50,098 bases of DNA from Mycobacterium interjectum (GCA_002102225.1 LQPB01000055.1:1-50098), one strand, 5' to 3'; counted from the stretch's first letter, positions 14,904 through 23,774 are shown. Made by a program: numbers and translations. Notes: a model not told the origin generated them from the letters alone.

Positions 14904-14922
14904 TTCAAACTGACCCACTACC
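14904..14922 (-). repeat. Right terminal inverted repeat of the transposon
   Basis: TTCAAACTGACCCACTACC, exact reverse complement of 11504-11522. The following CGCAATGA (14923-14930) is the right target duplication. Confidence 0.9.
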
Positions 14923-15131
14923 CGCAATGACGCCAACGACCACGGCTCCGTCAGGCAAGGTCGCGTTGCGGAAAGCCAGATCCACCGCGACGACCGACCA
15001 CCGGCCTTGGCGCAGCCTCGTCCGCCCCCGAGCGGTGCTGGTTTAGAACTAGTTCAAATTTGACTGTGATGGCAGCGCACTCGACTTGTACACTCCGGCA
15101 GGTGGACCGCCGAGCCGTGAAGGGGTGTCGT

Positions 15132-15707
15132 GTGTTTGCCAATCTACGTGTGATCTCCGCGCTGGGCGCGCTGGCCACGGCGTTGGCCGTGGGCTGGCAG
15201 TGCGCGCCGCCGGGGCCGAGCGAGGGTGGGCCCGTCGAGCTGCGGTCCACCGCCCAGCCGATGGAGACCACCATGAAGAGCCCCATCGTGGCGACGACCG
15301 ACCCCCGCCCCTTCGACGCGTGCGAGGACATTCCCTTCGACGCCCTACAGCGCCTCGGGCTGGCGTTCACGCCGCCCGAACACGAGGACGGGCTGCGCTG
15401 CCACTTCGACGCGGGCAACTATCAGATGGCCGTCGAGCCCATCATCTGGCGCACCTACGAGCAATCCCTGGCCCCCGACGCCGTGGAAACCACGATCGCC
15501 GGCCACCGGGCCGCGCAGTACTGGGTGATGAAACCGACCTACCACAACAGCTTCTGGTACTACTCCTGCATGGTCGCGTTCAAGACCAGCTACGGCGTAC
15601 TGCAGCAGGCACTGTACTTTTCGACGGTCTACTCCAACCCCGAGGTGGACTGCATGTCCACCAATCTGCAGCGCGCCAACGACCTCGCGCCGTATTACAA
15701 GTTCTAG
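15132..15707 (+). CDS. Exported protein, DUF3558-like
   Basis: A 191-residue protein with a hydrophobic N-terminal segment (VISALGALATALAVGW), a likely signal peptide or anchor; the Cys after it (GWQC) lacks a proper lipobox. The mature part starts at about residue 50 with DPRPFDACEDIPFDALQRLG and has several Cys residues and Trp/Tyr-rich strands (HNSFWYYSCMVAFKTSYG), similar in pattern to mycobacterial DUF3558 lipoproteins. GTG 15132 is chosen since AAGGGG lies about 7 bp upstream; GTG 15117 is possible. It stands alone, to the right of the transposon. Function unknown. Confidence 0.7.
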   Translation: MFANLRVISALGALATALAVGWQCAPPGPSEGGPVELRSTAQPMETTMKSPIVATTDPRPFDACEDIPFDALQRLGLAFTPPEHEDGLRCHFDAGNYQMAVEPIIWRTYEQSLAPDAVETTIAGHRAAQYWVMKPTYHNSFWYYSCMVAFKTSYGVLQQALYFSTVYSNPEVDCMSTNLQRANDLAPYYKF

Positions 15708-16177
15708 TCCCCACACGGCGGGGCTCTCCCAATGCCGCGGTATCTCCCGCTCGACTGCTTCACGGCCTTCACACAGGGCATATCCGAGGCTGGCGAGGTA
15801 GCCACAAATGGGGGCACCCAGCTGATCGGTGGTGATCTCCACCGCCTCGACCACGGTCGTAAATATCGAGACCGCGCTAATTCGACATCTGGTCGAGTAT
15901 GTCTCCGAGCTGCATCCCGTTCAGCAATCCTTCGCGGGATCCAGGAAACGAGTCACCGAATCGTGCTTTGTTGCACCGGCCAACTGCCGAGCGTCGGGTC
16001 CGCTACACACCGGCAAGCTCCGCCAGTTCGGTGGAATGATAACGCGGGCAGAATAATTGGGGTCCCTCGACCTGGCGGCAGCTATCCCAAGGTCACCGAC
16101 GAATCTGGATCGGCGCCGGCGACGGCCGCGGATGCCGCGCAGCCGGCAAGCAGCCGACCGGCGGCGAGCAACTCATT
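15708..16177. other. Region without recognisable gene
   Basis: 470 bp between the exported protein and furA. Frames are open on both strands, but none has a convincing start or domain. The minus-strand stretch around 15750-15855 has protein-like composition (DQLGAPICGYLASLGYALCE) but no start or partner and is left as possible debris. Confidence 0.35.
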
Positions 16178-16915
16178 TCACATGGACATTGACGAGGACG
16201 AAACGGACGGCTCGACGCGAGACCCGTTGCTGGCCAACGTGGCATCAGCGATGTCGTAGCGCGCCCACCCGGCATTGGCTCCCAGCCCGCCTGTCCCAAT
16301 TCCGGCCGCCTTCAACCCGGTAATCGGCGTGAGCGGGCCGGGAGCAAGCCATCCCCCCGCCCCCGGGGTTGGCGTCGGCACCAGTTGGCCATTACTCGAT
16401 GGGAGGTCGCCGCTATCGCCCGAGCAAAGCATGCCGTCAGGGAGTTGTTCTGTGGGACTGTGATCCCCGATGGCTTGCGGCACGAGCGATTCCGAGCAGC
16501 CCGGACAGCGACCCCAGTAGATGACTTCCGCCCCGTCGAGTTGAAAGCCGTTGGTGTCGGCAACGGACAGGCAGGGCGCGGCACCCATGACACAGTCGAC
16601 GTCCGCGATGGCCCCGCAACTCCGGCAGACCATGTGATGGTGATTGTCGCCCACGCGAGTTTCGTAGCGCGCAACCGAGCCCGGGGGCTGAACCCGTCGC
16701 AACAGACCGACATCGGTCAGCGCGTGCAGGATGTCGTACACCGCCTGCCGGGACACCTTGGACAGGGCGGCACGCACGGCTTCGATGATCGTTTCCGTGT
16801 CGGCGTGCGGATTCAGCTGCACCGAATGCAGCACCGCGATCCGCGAGCGCGTCACCCGCAGATCGGCCGACCGAAGACGCTCGGCATAACACGCCACCGA
16901 GGGCGCCTGCGCCAT
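16178..16915 (-). CDS. furA: FurA-type ferric uptake regulator with long C-terminal tail
   Basis: Residues 1-150 match mycobacterial FurA closely: YAERLRSADLRVTRSRIAVL, HADTETI, VSRQAVYDILHALTDVGLLR for the winged helix, and the metal-binding VGDNHHHMVCRSCG with DVDC; a second Cys pair is in RCPGC. FurA normally ends near 150 residues and is followed by katG, the catalase-peroxidase gene it represses. Here katG is missing and the frame runs on for about 95 Ser/Pro/Gly-rich residues. Either the stop was lost or part of the tail is a relic. ATG 16915 is chosen from the FurA alignment pattern; upstream residues to 17089 are not FurA-like. Confidence 0.85.
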   Translation of the reverse strand: MAQAPSVACYAERLRSADLRVTRSRIAVLHSVQLNPHADTETIIEAVRAALSKVSRQAVYDILHALTDVGLLRRVQPPGSVARYETRVGDNHHHMVCRSCGAIADVDCVMGAAPCLSVADTNGFQLDGAEVIYWGRCPGCSESLVPQAIGDHSPTEQLPDGMLCSGDSGDLPSSNGQLVPTPTPGAGGWLAPGPLTPITGLKAAGIGTGGLGANAGWARYDIADATLASNGSRVEPSVSSSSMSM

Positions 16916-17397
16916 GCGGAGGTCTTTGCTGGAATTGATCAAGCCTCCGACCCTCTCATCGACCGTGAAACCCGCTGGCGTTGTGGCGCACTTCAGGACG
17001 TTCTGCAACGACGATCGCAACCAAGTTTGACGCGCGCTGAACAGTAGCCGAGGCATTACCGAAAATCGCTGCCGCTTGGAACGATTCACGAAAGCTATTC
17101 AAAGCCATCCGCGTTGGCAACGCATTGCCTACTACCAAGACAATGGTCACGGTCCTTATCCTGGCAACTCTGGCGAACACGCAGAGCAAGACACGAACTT
17201 CAAGTCGAAACTAGCCGCCGGTGGCCGGGAAGGCCCTGTCTTTCGTCCACGAAACTCCCGGCCGCGCAACCAGTCATAGGCATCACGCGCGCTGGTACGC
17301 ATGCCCGCTGCTCGGTCCGGAGCGCACCGATCCGCCGGCACCCCAACGCGTGCCGGGGTTGAGGGTTGGCCTGCGACACAGTTAAGGCGGGACTTAG
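16916..17397. other. Intergenic region furA / IdeR box
   Basis: About 480 bp containing the furA promoter region on the minus strand and no convincing gene. Short frames here are shadows or lack a start. Confidence 0.4.
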
Positions 17398-17416
17398 TTA
17401 GGTTAGGCAAGCCTAT
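17398..17416 (+). promoter_or_regulatory. IdeR iron box
   Basis: TTAGGTTAGGCAAGCCTAT agrees with the mycobacterial IdeR consensus TTAGGTTAGGCTAACCTAA at 16 of 19 positions, including the whole left half-site; a further TTAG precedes it. It lies 82 bp upstream of the GTG of the exported protein, where IdeR with iron would block transcription. The gene should therefore be derepressed in low iron. Confidence 0.75.
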
Positions 17417-17497
17417 TGTTTCTCGCGCTGCCCTCAGGTAGCGTCCGTCGCGCCCTTCGTGGCGCATCTTGAAGGCTGAGTACCTTAAGGAGACGCT

Positions 17498-18649
17498 GTG
17501 CAGCTTTCCCCTCGTCCCGATTCGACCGGCGAGCTCTTGCGGGCCACGCCGCGCAAATTGTTGCTCGCTGGCGCCGCCCTGGTCGGCGCCAGCGTGATCG
17601 CCGCGAACCCGGTAGCCCCCAGCCTGGTCGCGACGCACACTCTGGCCCAGGCCCAGCACCGGGCGGTCCAGCTCACCAGCGGGCTCGGTGATGTGCTCGG
17701 CGACTACGAAGACGTCGCCAGTCAGGCGGTTATCAATCTGCAGACCCTGGGCGGCGGGGCCGAGGTCGCAATTCCCGGCCTGCTGGCGCAGACGGGAACC
17801 AACTTATCCGGTTACGGAGGCCTGCTGAGCGCCGCGCTCTCGGGAGCCCAAACCGGTTTGCAGAACACGTTTTACGGCGGCTGGTACGGCGGCGATGACG
17901 GATTTGTCTTCGGGCTGTTCGGAGGGTCCGTCACGCACGCCGGCGTCACGGAATCGGGCAGCACGCTGCAACAGATCCTGGCCGCCCTGGGGCAGGGCGA
18001 CCTCTTCGGCGCTTTCGGCTACTACGACGAATGGGCGTTGGAGGCGCTGGATCACACGATGAAGCCCCTGCTGAGCCCATTCCTTAGCACCGCCAAGGCC
18101 GGGGCGCCGCCGACGCCGACGATCCCGGGCCAGATGTTGCAAACGCTGACGAACGTGACCGAGACGTTTATGACCTACCCGAACCTGAAATCCCTCAGCG
18201 ATGCCCTACTGTCTCCCGAAATCGGCGTCACCTTCGGGCTTTTGGCCGATCTCGGCAAGATTGGGGGCGACGTCTCTTCCGCGAACTTCGGTGCGGCGTT
18301 GACGGACGTCCTCAAGGTTCCCGCCGACCTGGCCGGCGACCTTCTCAATGGCTACGTCTATCCGAGCGCCCTGTACAACCCCACTGGCGAACCATTTACC
18401 GGCCTGCTCAATAACGGCAGCCTGCTTCAGCAACTGCTGGTCACCTGGCCCACACAACTCACCCACGCGCTCAGTGAGCCGACGACGCCAGGAGCGGCCG
18501 CCTTCGCGGGATCCGCGGTCGTGGAGCTCACCGCATTGCTGGGCGGCGACGGCATTACCGGTCTACTGAGTGGCCTGGGTGGCAATCTGGCTCGGATGAT
18601 TCCCAGCGCGTTGATGAGGATCGCCAGCGCAGTCCTCCGCGCTTTCTGA
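17498..18649 (+). CDS. Exported mycobacterial protein behind an IdeR box (paralogue of 28510-29721)
   Basis: A 383-residue protein with an N-terminal signal-like segment (KLLLAGAALVGASVIAANPV) and then a short HRAVQLT motif. The rest is rich in Ala, Gly, Leu and Asn and ends in GLGGNLARMIPSALMRIASA with a short tail. Start, HRAV motif and ending match the second exported protein in this window. It begins at GTG 17498 with AAGGAG 5 bp upstream. The PPE-like composition without a PPE domain suggests a surface or outer-membrane role. An iron box upstream implies low-iron induction, so a part in iron acquisition or haem/siderophore handling is a reasonable guess, not shown by any motif. Confidence 0.8.
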   Translation: MQLSPRPDSTGELLRATPRKLLLAGAALVGASVIAANPVAPSLVATHTLAQAQHRAVQLTSGLGDVLGDYEDVASQAVINLQTLGGGAEVAIPGLLAQTGTNLSGYGGLLSAALSGAQTGLQNTFYGGWYGGDDGFVFGLFGGSVTHAGVTESGSTLQQILAALGQGDLFGAFGYYDEWALEALDHTMKPLLSPFLSTAKAGAPPTPTIPGQMLQTLTNVTETFMTYPNLKSLSDALLSPEIGVTFGLLADLGKIGGDVSSANFGAALTDVLKVPADLAGDLLNGYVYPSALYNPTGEPFTGLLNNGSLLQQLLVTWPTQLTHALSEPTTPGAAAFAGSAVVELTALLGGDGITGLLSGLGGNLARMIPSALMRIASAVLRAF

Positions 18650-18821
18650 ACGGCAGGCTGGCAGCGCACGATGACCAGCTCGGTATTTCAATACGCAAAC
18701 AATTGCAGCGCTAGCGGCCCTGTTCCTCGAATCCCGTTGGGCACCTTCCGTGCAGCAAGGCGGTACGCTCAAATCGCGAATTCGTCGACAGTGGAACGTG
18801 TTCTGACTTAAGCTGCCGAGC

Positions 18822-19904
18822 GTGAAGCCCCACACCCGCGCGTTGGACAACGACGATGACGACGACGTTGATGACGACGACGACATCGACGAACCGGATG
18901 AAAACAGGAACCTGAAACGGGCATTGGGCGCTGCGACCCTGGTGGCCGTTCTAGCGATCATCCTGGCAGCTGTGTTGTTCTTCGATAGCGGTAATTCGGA
19001 AAACAATTCGTCGTCCGCTCAGTCGGGAGCGAGTACCAGCCAGGAAGCTGCTGCGGTCGCCAGCGCGCACGACGTCGGGCCCGCCACCATCATCACCGAT
19101 GATCCCAGCTGCGCGGGGTGGACCCAGATCAACAATTCGCTGGCCAATGACGGGCAGGGGATTTGGAACGATCGAGACCGATCGGTCCCAGCATCGGCAT
19201 GGGACGACAAGCTGCGCATGCAATTTATGGCGGCAGCGCAGTCGATGCGAAATGCGGCTGCTGAAACCGTTGGCCTGGTGAGGTTGACACCTCATCGCAT
19301 CGTCCGCGAACTGTACGAGCAATTTATTGCTTACTCGTTCGCCTATGCCATGCATATCCAGAAATACACACCGGCCGATGACAATTTCGCGGGCACGGCA
19401 AACAGCGCGGCCTCGGCGCTCGGGGCGATCTGCACCGCGATCACCGATGGGTCGGCGGCGGCTCGCGGACCGATGGTGCCGCCCGAGGCGGCACCATCAC
19501 AGATCCCGCCCGTGGGAAATACGGCAAACCCCCAGCCCTTTCTGATCAGACCTAATCCCGTTTGTGCACAATGGAAGTCAGCGCTGGACCAGTTCGGGCA
19601 GCAAACTGCGGCATGGCAGAACATCAACCCGAGCATCCCCTCCATCCTCTGGAACGAGGAGCAAAGAGCGACCAATTACGCCGCCGCCCAGGTGATGAAC
19701 ACATTCGCCGCCAGCCTTGACCAACTGGGCCGCAGTAGCGGCAATCCCGTCTGGCAGGACTTCGCCGGCCTATCGGCCGAATACCGCCGCGCTTTCGCCC
19801 TCGCTGTGCCGACGTATTCGCCGCCCGACAATCATTTGGCAAATGCGGCCAATTACCTCTCCACCACGGTCCTGGGTGCCTGTGCTGCGGCGCAAGGCAG
19901 GTAA
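18822..19904 (+). CDS. Single-pass membrane protein with acidic N terminus and duplicated external domain
   Basis: A 360-residue protein. Residues 9-28 are almost all Asp/Glu, a membrane helix follows at about 36-54 (GAATLVAVLAIILAAVLFF), then a Ser/Asn linker. The outside part contains two related helical domains: CAGWTQINNSLANDGQGIWN to about 205, and CAQWKSALDQFGQQTAAWQN to the end. Each ends with a YTPADDNFAGTAN / YSPPDNHLANAAN-type stretch and a C-terminal Cys (GAIC, GAC), so each domain probably has one disulphide. Starts at GTG 18822. It is found near a cyclophilin gene on the same strand; function unknown. Confidence 0.82.
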   Translation: MKPHTRALDNDDDDDVDDDDDIDEPDENRNLKRALGAATLVAVLAIILAAVLFFDSGNSENNSSSAQSGASTSQEAAAVASAHDVGPATIITDDPSCAGWTQINNSLANDGQGIWNDRDRSVPASAWDDKLRMQFMAAAQSMRNAAAETVGLVRLTPHRIVRELYEQFIAYSFAYAMHIQKYTPADDNFAGTANSAASALGAICTAITDGSAAARGPMVPPEAAPSQIPPVGNTANPQPFLIRPNPVCAQWKSALDQFGQQTAAWQNINPSIPSILWNEEQRATNYAAAQVMNTFAASLDQLGRSSGNPVWQDFAGLSAEYRRAFALAVPTYSPPDNHLANAANYLSTTVLGACAAAQGR

Positions 19905-19993
19905 TCCCGTTTTTTCGAAAGAACGAAAGCGCTCGGTGATCGAAGACGACACTTCGCCCCGATTTGCAAAACAACAACGGAGGAATGGTGGCG

Positions 19994-20869
19994 GTGCCGA
20001 CTAACCAAGAGCGACGAGCGGCAGCCAAGCTCAAACTGCGACAAAGCCTGGACCGGCGGACCCGGCTGGACCGCCGCCGCCGAACCCTGACCGCCGTCGG
20101 TTCGACCGTCGCGGCGATATCCGCCATTGCCGCAGTTGTGGTCAGCATCATTCTCGCCAACCGTGACGACCACCATCAGGCCGAGGCAGCCGCGAGTAGC
20201 TCCAGGCCCGCTCGCGCCACGTCGGTCGGAGCGGCCTCTATGCCGTCGTTTACACCGTCCGTCGATGCGGGTGCGAACTGTGAATACGCGCCGTCACCCA
20301 TGCCGGCCGGCAAACCGGTAGACCCGCCGCAGTCGGGCAAGGTACCGACCGATCCCGCACAAATAAAAGTCAGCATACTGACCGACCGGGGTCCCATCGG
20401 GCTGACGCTGGCCAACAACGAATCACCATGTACGGTGAATAGCTTCACCAGCCTGGCAAAACAGAAGTTCTTCGACGACACCCACTGCCACCGCCTGACC
20501 ACATCACCGAAGCTCGGCGTGCTGCAGTGCGGCGACCCTAAGGGCGATGGCACCGGTGGCCCGGGCTATCAGTTTGGGAACGAGTACCCCACCGACCAGT
20601 TCAAGTCGGACGATCCCAAGGCGCATCAGCCCGTGATTTACGCCCGAGGCACCGTGGCCATGGCCAACACCGGGCAAGGCACCAACGGCAGTCAGTTCTT
20701 CCTGGTTTACAAGGACTCCCAGCTACCGCCGGACTACACCGTGTTCGGCACGATTGATGCAGAGGGCCTGGCTACGCTCAACAGCATCGCCAAAGGAGGC
20801 GTCACAGGCGGTGGCGACGACGGACCCCCAGCCACCAACGTGACGATCAAATCAGTGCAGATCGGCTGA
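19994..20869 (+). CDS. Membrane-anchored cyclophilin-type peptidyl-prolyl isomerase
   Basis: A 291-residue PpiB-like protein. A basic start (VPTNQERRAAAKLKLRQSLD) precedes a membrane helix at about 35-55, then a Ser/Pro linker. The cyclophilin domain starts at about residue 115 with IKVSILTDRGPIGLTL and includes FFDDTHCHRL, a GGPGYQFGNE loop, VAMANTGQGTNGSQFFLVYK with the conserved G-S-Q-F-F, and DYTVFGTID. The usual HRV reads HRL, so the catalytic Arg is kept. Order and size match M. tuberculosis PpiB (Rv2582), but the context differs. GTG 19994 is preferred as GGAGGA lies 9 bp upstream; ATG 19985 and GTG 19988 are in frame but too close to it. Confidence 0.9.
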   Translation: MPTNQERRAAAKLKLRQSLDRRTRLDRRRRTLTAVGSTVAAISAIAAVVVSIILANRDDHHQAEAAASSSRPARATSVGAASMPSFTPSVDAGANCEYAPSPMPAGKPVDPPQSGKVPTDPAQIKVSILTDRGPIGLTLANNESPCTVNSFTSLAKQKFFDDTHCHRLTTSPKLGVLQCGDPKGDGTGGPGYQFGNEYPTDQFKSDDPKAHQPVIYARGTVAMANTGQGTNGSQFFLVYKDSQLPPDYTVFGTIDAEGLATLNSIAKGGVTGGGDDGPPATNVTIKSVQIG

Positions 20870-20915
20870 CCGGCGCCGAGGCCCTGGTGGTCGTAGGGCT
20901 CCAAACATTTTTCGG

Positions 20916-21476
20916 TTACGTTTTCGGCCCTCGCAGCGGGCCCGGATGCCGGGCCCGACGAGTCGAGAAATGGACAAGGTTGGCTGCGGCCTCAGACTCT
21001 TTGAGCGCCTCGGCAATCCGATGGCACCTGTCTTCCATGGCGCTGATCTGCGCGTGCGACATCTGGCCGAGGAAGATCTTTCGGACTTCCCTGGCGTAGG
21101 TGACCATCGCCTGTTCCCCCAGCGCGCGACCTCGATCAGTGATGGTGGCTATCACGCCGCGCCGGTCAACGGGGCTAACACCACGATGTACCAGTTCTTG
21201 GCCTTCAAGGCGACGCACTTTCCGGGTCACATGCGTTGGCGGAGACGGGAGCGCGGCAGCTAGGTCACCCATGCGGGCGCTACCGGCGGGCGAGTTGCTC
21301 AAGACCTGCAGCAAATTCACGTCTCCGAGCGTCAACCCGTGTGCCTCAACCAGTCGCCCGTTCAAGACGGCATACACGTGTATGGCTGCCGCGAGGAAAT
21401 TCTCCCAAGACTTCTGCTCGGCTATATCCAATCCGGGTATGTCGCTGGCGGTCCGGCCGCCGATGAGGCCGTTCAT
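20916..21476 (-). CDS. MarR-family transcriptional regulator
   Basis: A 186-residue MarR protein: a dimerisation helix with FLAAAIHVYAVLNGRLVEAH, then a winged helix (ARMGDLAAALPSPPTHVTRK and VRRLEGQELVHRGVSPVDRR, with GVIATIT as the wing). It resembles the two MarR paralogues at 42183 and 44837 in layout and in the C-terminal Q-M-S-x-x-Q-I motif. ATG 21476 (MNGLIGG) is chosen over in-frame upstream starts at 21503 and 21500. No obvious partner gene; the divergent region holds a 13-bp hairpin. Confidence 0.87.
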   Translation of the reverse strand: MNGLIGGRTASDIPGLDIAEQKSWENFLAAAIHVYAVLNGRLVEAHGLTLGDVNLLQVLSNSPAGSARMGDLAAALPSPPTHVTRKVRRLEGQELVHRGVSPVDRRGVIATITDRGRALGEQAMVTYAREVRKIFLGQMSHAQISAMEDRCHRIAEALKESEAAANLVHFSTRRARHPGPLRGPKT

Positions 21477-21527
21477 GAATCCGGATAGTAAGCGACACAT
21501 CATGCAATGAGAAGCGAAATCGACCAC

Positions 21528-22269
21528 GCCGCTGGCACGGGCGCGACCGGTCCGGTCGGTCGGCTAACGGATGAATACCGTTGCGGGATAACCGAACTTC
21601 GCCCTTACGACTCGTCGTCTTGTTACCGGCAGGTATTGTCACGTTGAAGCAATCTAGCCCTGGTAAACATTTGCTGATAGCACGAACCAAGCCGATTGAT
21701 CAGTCGGCTTGGTTCGCCAAGGCGTTGCCCGGTGCGGTAGATGCGAACCAGGCTTGGGTCTTTGATCCCGAACAGCACATTCCGACAGGACGTCTTCGAT
21801 ACTGTGCGGTCACGCGGCTGGTTATGCGATCCGGGAGACGTCAGAGGAGATGGAAATGCGGTTAGCGCTTAGGCGCCCGGGCATCCGGGGGATGGCCGTC
21901 GCAAGCCTGAGCCTCCTCGGGGTCGCCGTGTTCGCGAAGGGTCTTGAAGCGTCTGGATGTGCGCTGCTCAGCTCCCGGCTGACCAGCATTCCCGAGATAC
22001 GGACATTGCTGTCACTGCGTTGGATAACAACATGAAAAAAGGTTCCGATCTCAGCTTTTTCAGACGCGGAAGCCAACTGGCGGCCACGAGGGCGGCTTGC
22101 CTGCCCAGCACCGCCCGAACGGAATCCGTGAGGTGTCGGCAGCAGGCCGCAATGGGTCGAAATGTTACCGGACCAGAAGACGCCAGATGTGAGATGACCA
22201 ATCCGGCATAGCAATTGGATGGTATCCACCAAGCAAGGAGCTCGGTGGTCGTGTTGAAGGAGGTGGGGC
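21528..22269. other. Intergenic region upstream of PE-PPE
   Basis: About 740 bp. Apart from the inverted repeat at 21683-21716 and the PE ribosome site (AAGGAGG near 22255-22261), no gene is supported; open frames lack domains and starts. Confidence 0.4.
21683..21716. promoter_or_regulatory. 13-bp perfect inverted repeat
   Basis: CGAACCAAGCCGA (21683-21695), an 8-base spacer TTGATCAG that is itself nearly palindromic, and the exact complement (21704-21716). It lies between the MarR gene (divergent) and the PE-PPE operon and could be an operator or a terminator-type hairpin; no T-run follows. Confidence 0.5.
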
Positions 22270-22569
22270 GTGTCCTTTGTGATCACGCGACCAGAATTGT
22301 TGACCGCTGCGGCAGGGAATCTGTCGACGATTGGCGCGTCCATGGTGTCGGCGAGCGCGGCGGTGGAAGGTCCGACGACGCAGGTGGCGGCGCCGGCGGC
22401 CGACCAGGTGTCGGCGTTGGTGGCCACACAGTTCGCTGTCCATGGGCTGGCGTATCAAACGGTTGCGACGATGGCCAGTCAGATTCATGACGCATTTGTC
22501 GGCGCCATGGCCACCGGTGGTACGTCATACGCGGTGACCGAGGCGGCGAATACGGCTGCGGCCGGTTAA
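22270..22569 (+). CDS. PE family protein
   Basis: A 99-residue PE protein: MSFVITRPELLTAAAGNLST, the Ala-rich helical hairpin, FAVHGLAYQTV and the C-terminal YxxxD/E secretion signal YAVTE. GTG 22270 has AAGGAGG upstream. It precedes the PPE gene by 14 bp; PE and PPE partners fold as a heterodimer and leave the cell by a type VII (ESX) system, ESX-5 for most SVP-type pairs. The protein has no C-terminal extension, as usual for a PPE partner. Confidence 0.95.
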   Translation: MSFVITRPELLTAAAGNLSTIGASMVSASAAVEGPTTQVAAPAADQVSALVATQFAVHGLAYQTVATMASQIHDAFVGAMATGGTSYAVTEAANTAAAG

Positions 22570-22583
22570 GAAGGACGGTCGCC

Positions 22584-23774
22584 GTGTTTTTCGCGTTTTT
22601 TCCGCCGGAGGTCAATTCGGCGTTGATGTACGCCGGGCCGGGGTCGGGGCCGTTGGTGGCGGCTGCCGCGGCTTGGGATGGGTTGGCTACCGATTTGTAT
22701 GCCACGGCGAGCTCCTATCAGTCGGTGATTGCGAATTTGAGCAGTGGGTGGTCGGGTCCGTCTGCGATGGCCATGGCCGGTGCAGCCGCCCCGTATGTGT
22801 CGTGGATGGGCGCCACGGCGGCGGCGGCGGCGCAGGCCAGTGCCCAGGCGAGCGCGGCGGTCTCCGCGTACGAGACGGCGTTTGCGATGACGGTGCCCCC
22901 GGCGGTGGTCGCGACGAATCGGGCATTGTTGGCGGCGTTGGTGGCCACCAATATCTTCGGTCAAAATAGTCCGGCAATCGCGGCGACTGAAGCCCAGTAC
23001 ATGGAAATGTGGGCCCAGGACGTGGCTGCGATGAATGAGTATGCGGCCTCGGCGAGCGGCGCGGTGCAGGTGCCGGCGCTAAGTGTCCCGCCGTCGATGA
23101 CGAACGCGGCGGCTGCGACACCGGCGCTGGGTCTCACCGATGGGGCCAGTGTGTTGGCGGCGTTGACGACTCTGGGCACCCAGACGCAGGTGGCGCTGAG
23201 TTCGCTGTCGGCGGCGCCCCCGGTGGCCTGGATGTTGAACACCACCGGTCTGAGTACGTTGTTGAATGGCGGCGGATTCAGCCAATCGTCGCTATATTCC
23301 CTGGAGGCTGCGTACTACATGGTGAGCATGGGTCAGCAGCCCATTTCGTTGCTCACAAACATGGGCAACGCGACCGCCAACTCCACGGGGGCGACGGGCC
23401 TGACGGGTAGCGAGGAGCTCCTCACCAGCATTGGTCAGCTCGTGGACGGCAAGATGCAATTGGTGGTCGGCGGGGTGACCAATCAACTCAAGTCGTGGGG
23501 AACGACCATCTCCGGGGAGTTGGCGCATGCGGCGAAAATCGGTGGGCTGTCGATTCCGCCGGGTTGGTCGACGGCCGCTCAGGGGATGACCCGCGCCGCC
23601 CCGGTGCTGCCTCCGACCAGCGTGGCCACACCACCGATGGCACAAGCATCGGCCATGCCATCCAGCCCCTTCGCCCAGGCGCTGATGGGAGCCCTGAGCG
23701 GCCGCGGTATGGGCAGCATCGCCGGCAAAGTGCCGGGCGCAAAAGTCATCCCCCATTCGCCAGCCGGCGGCTGA
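22584..23774 (+). CDS. PPE-SVP family protein
   Basis: A 396-residue PPE protein: FFPPEVNSALMYAGPGSGPL at the start gives the PPE motif; the WxG (SSGWSG) EspG-binding region follows, and the 180-residue helical domain ends at about Pro 172. The C-terminal domain has the SVP signature GGLSIPPGW near residue 330 and a Pro/Ala/Ser-rich tail. It is cotranscribed with the PE gene, starting at GTG 22584. Likely exported by ESX-5; a surface or secreted immunomodulatory role is family knowledge only. Confidence 0.95.
   Translation: MFFAFFPPEVNSALMYAGPGSGPLVAAAAAWDGLATDLYATASSYQSVIANLSSGWSGPSAMAMAGAAAPYVSWMGATAAAAAQASAQASAAVSAYETAFAMTVPPAVVATNRALLAALVATNIFGQNSPAIAATEAQYMEMWAQDVAAMNEYAASASGAVQVPALSVPPSMTNAAAATPALGLTDGASVLAALTTLGTQTQVALSSLSAAPPVAWMLNTTGLSTLLNGGGFSQSSLYSLEAAYYMVSMGQQPISLLTNMGNATANSTGATGLTGSEELLTSIGQLVDGKMQLVVGGVTNQLKSWGTTISGELAHAAKIGGLSIPPGWSTAAQGMTRAAPVLPPTSVATPPMAQASAMPSSPFAQALMGALSGRGMGSIAGKVPGAKVIPHSPAGG

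Larger units (their letters stand above)
11504..14922. mobile_element. Complete 3.4-kb IS1-family cargo transposon
   Basis: The ends are GGTAGTGGGTCAGTTTGAA (11504-11522) and its exact reverse complement (14904-14922). They are flanked by the direct repeat CGCAATGA at 11496-11503 and 14923-14930, an 8-bp target duplication. Inside are an IS1-family transposase (12673-13527), a NYN ribonuclease gene reaching to 46 bp from the left end, a winged-helix gene, a hairpin cluster with a small ORF, a tRNA-like sequence, and a HicB-like gene starting 37 bp from the right end. IS1-type elements commonly make 8-9 bp duplications and have GGT-type ends. The intact ends and duplication suggest a fairly recent insertion between the MNT/HEPN operon and the secreted-protein gene. 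Confidence 0.88.

Noticed and set aside
15732..16259. 175-aa plus-strand frame overlapping the furA tail
   Set aside because: Low-complexity, no start signal or domain; the overlapping furA frame accounts for part of it.
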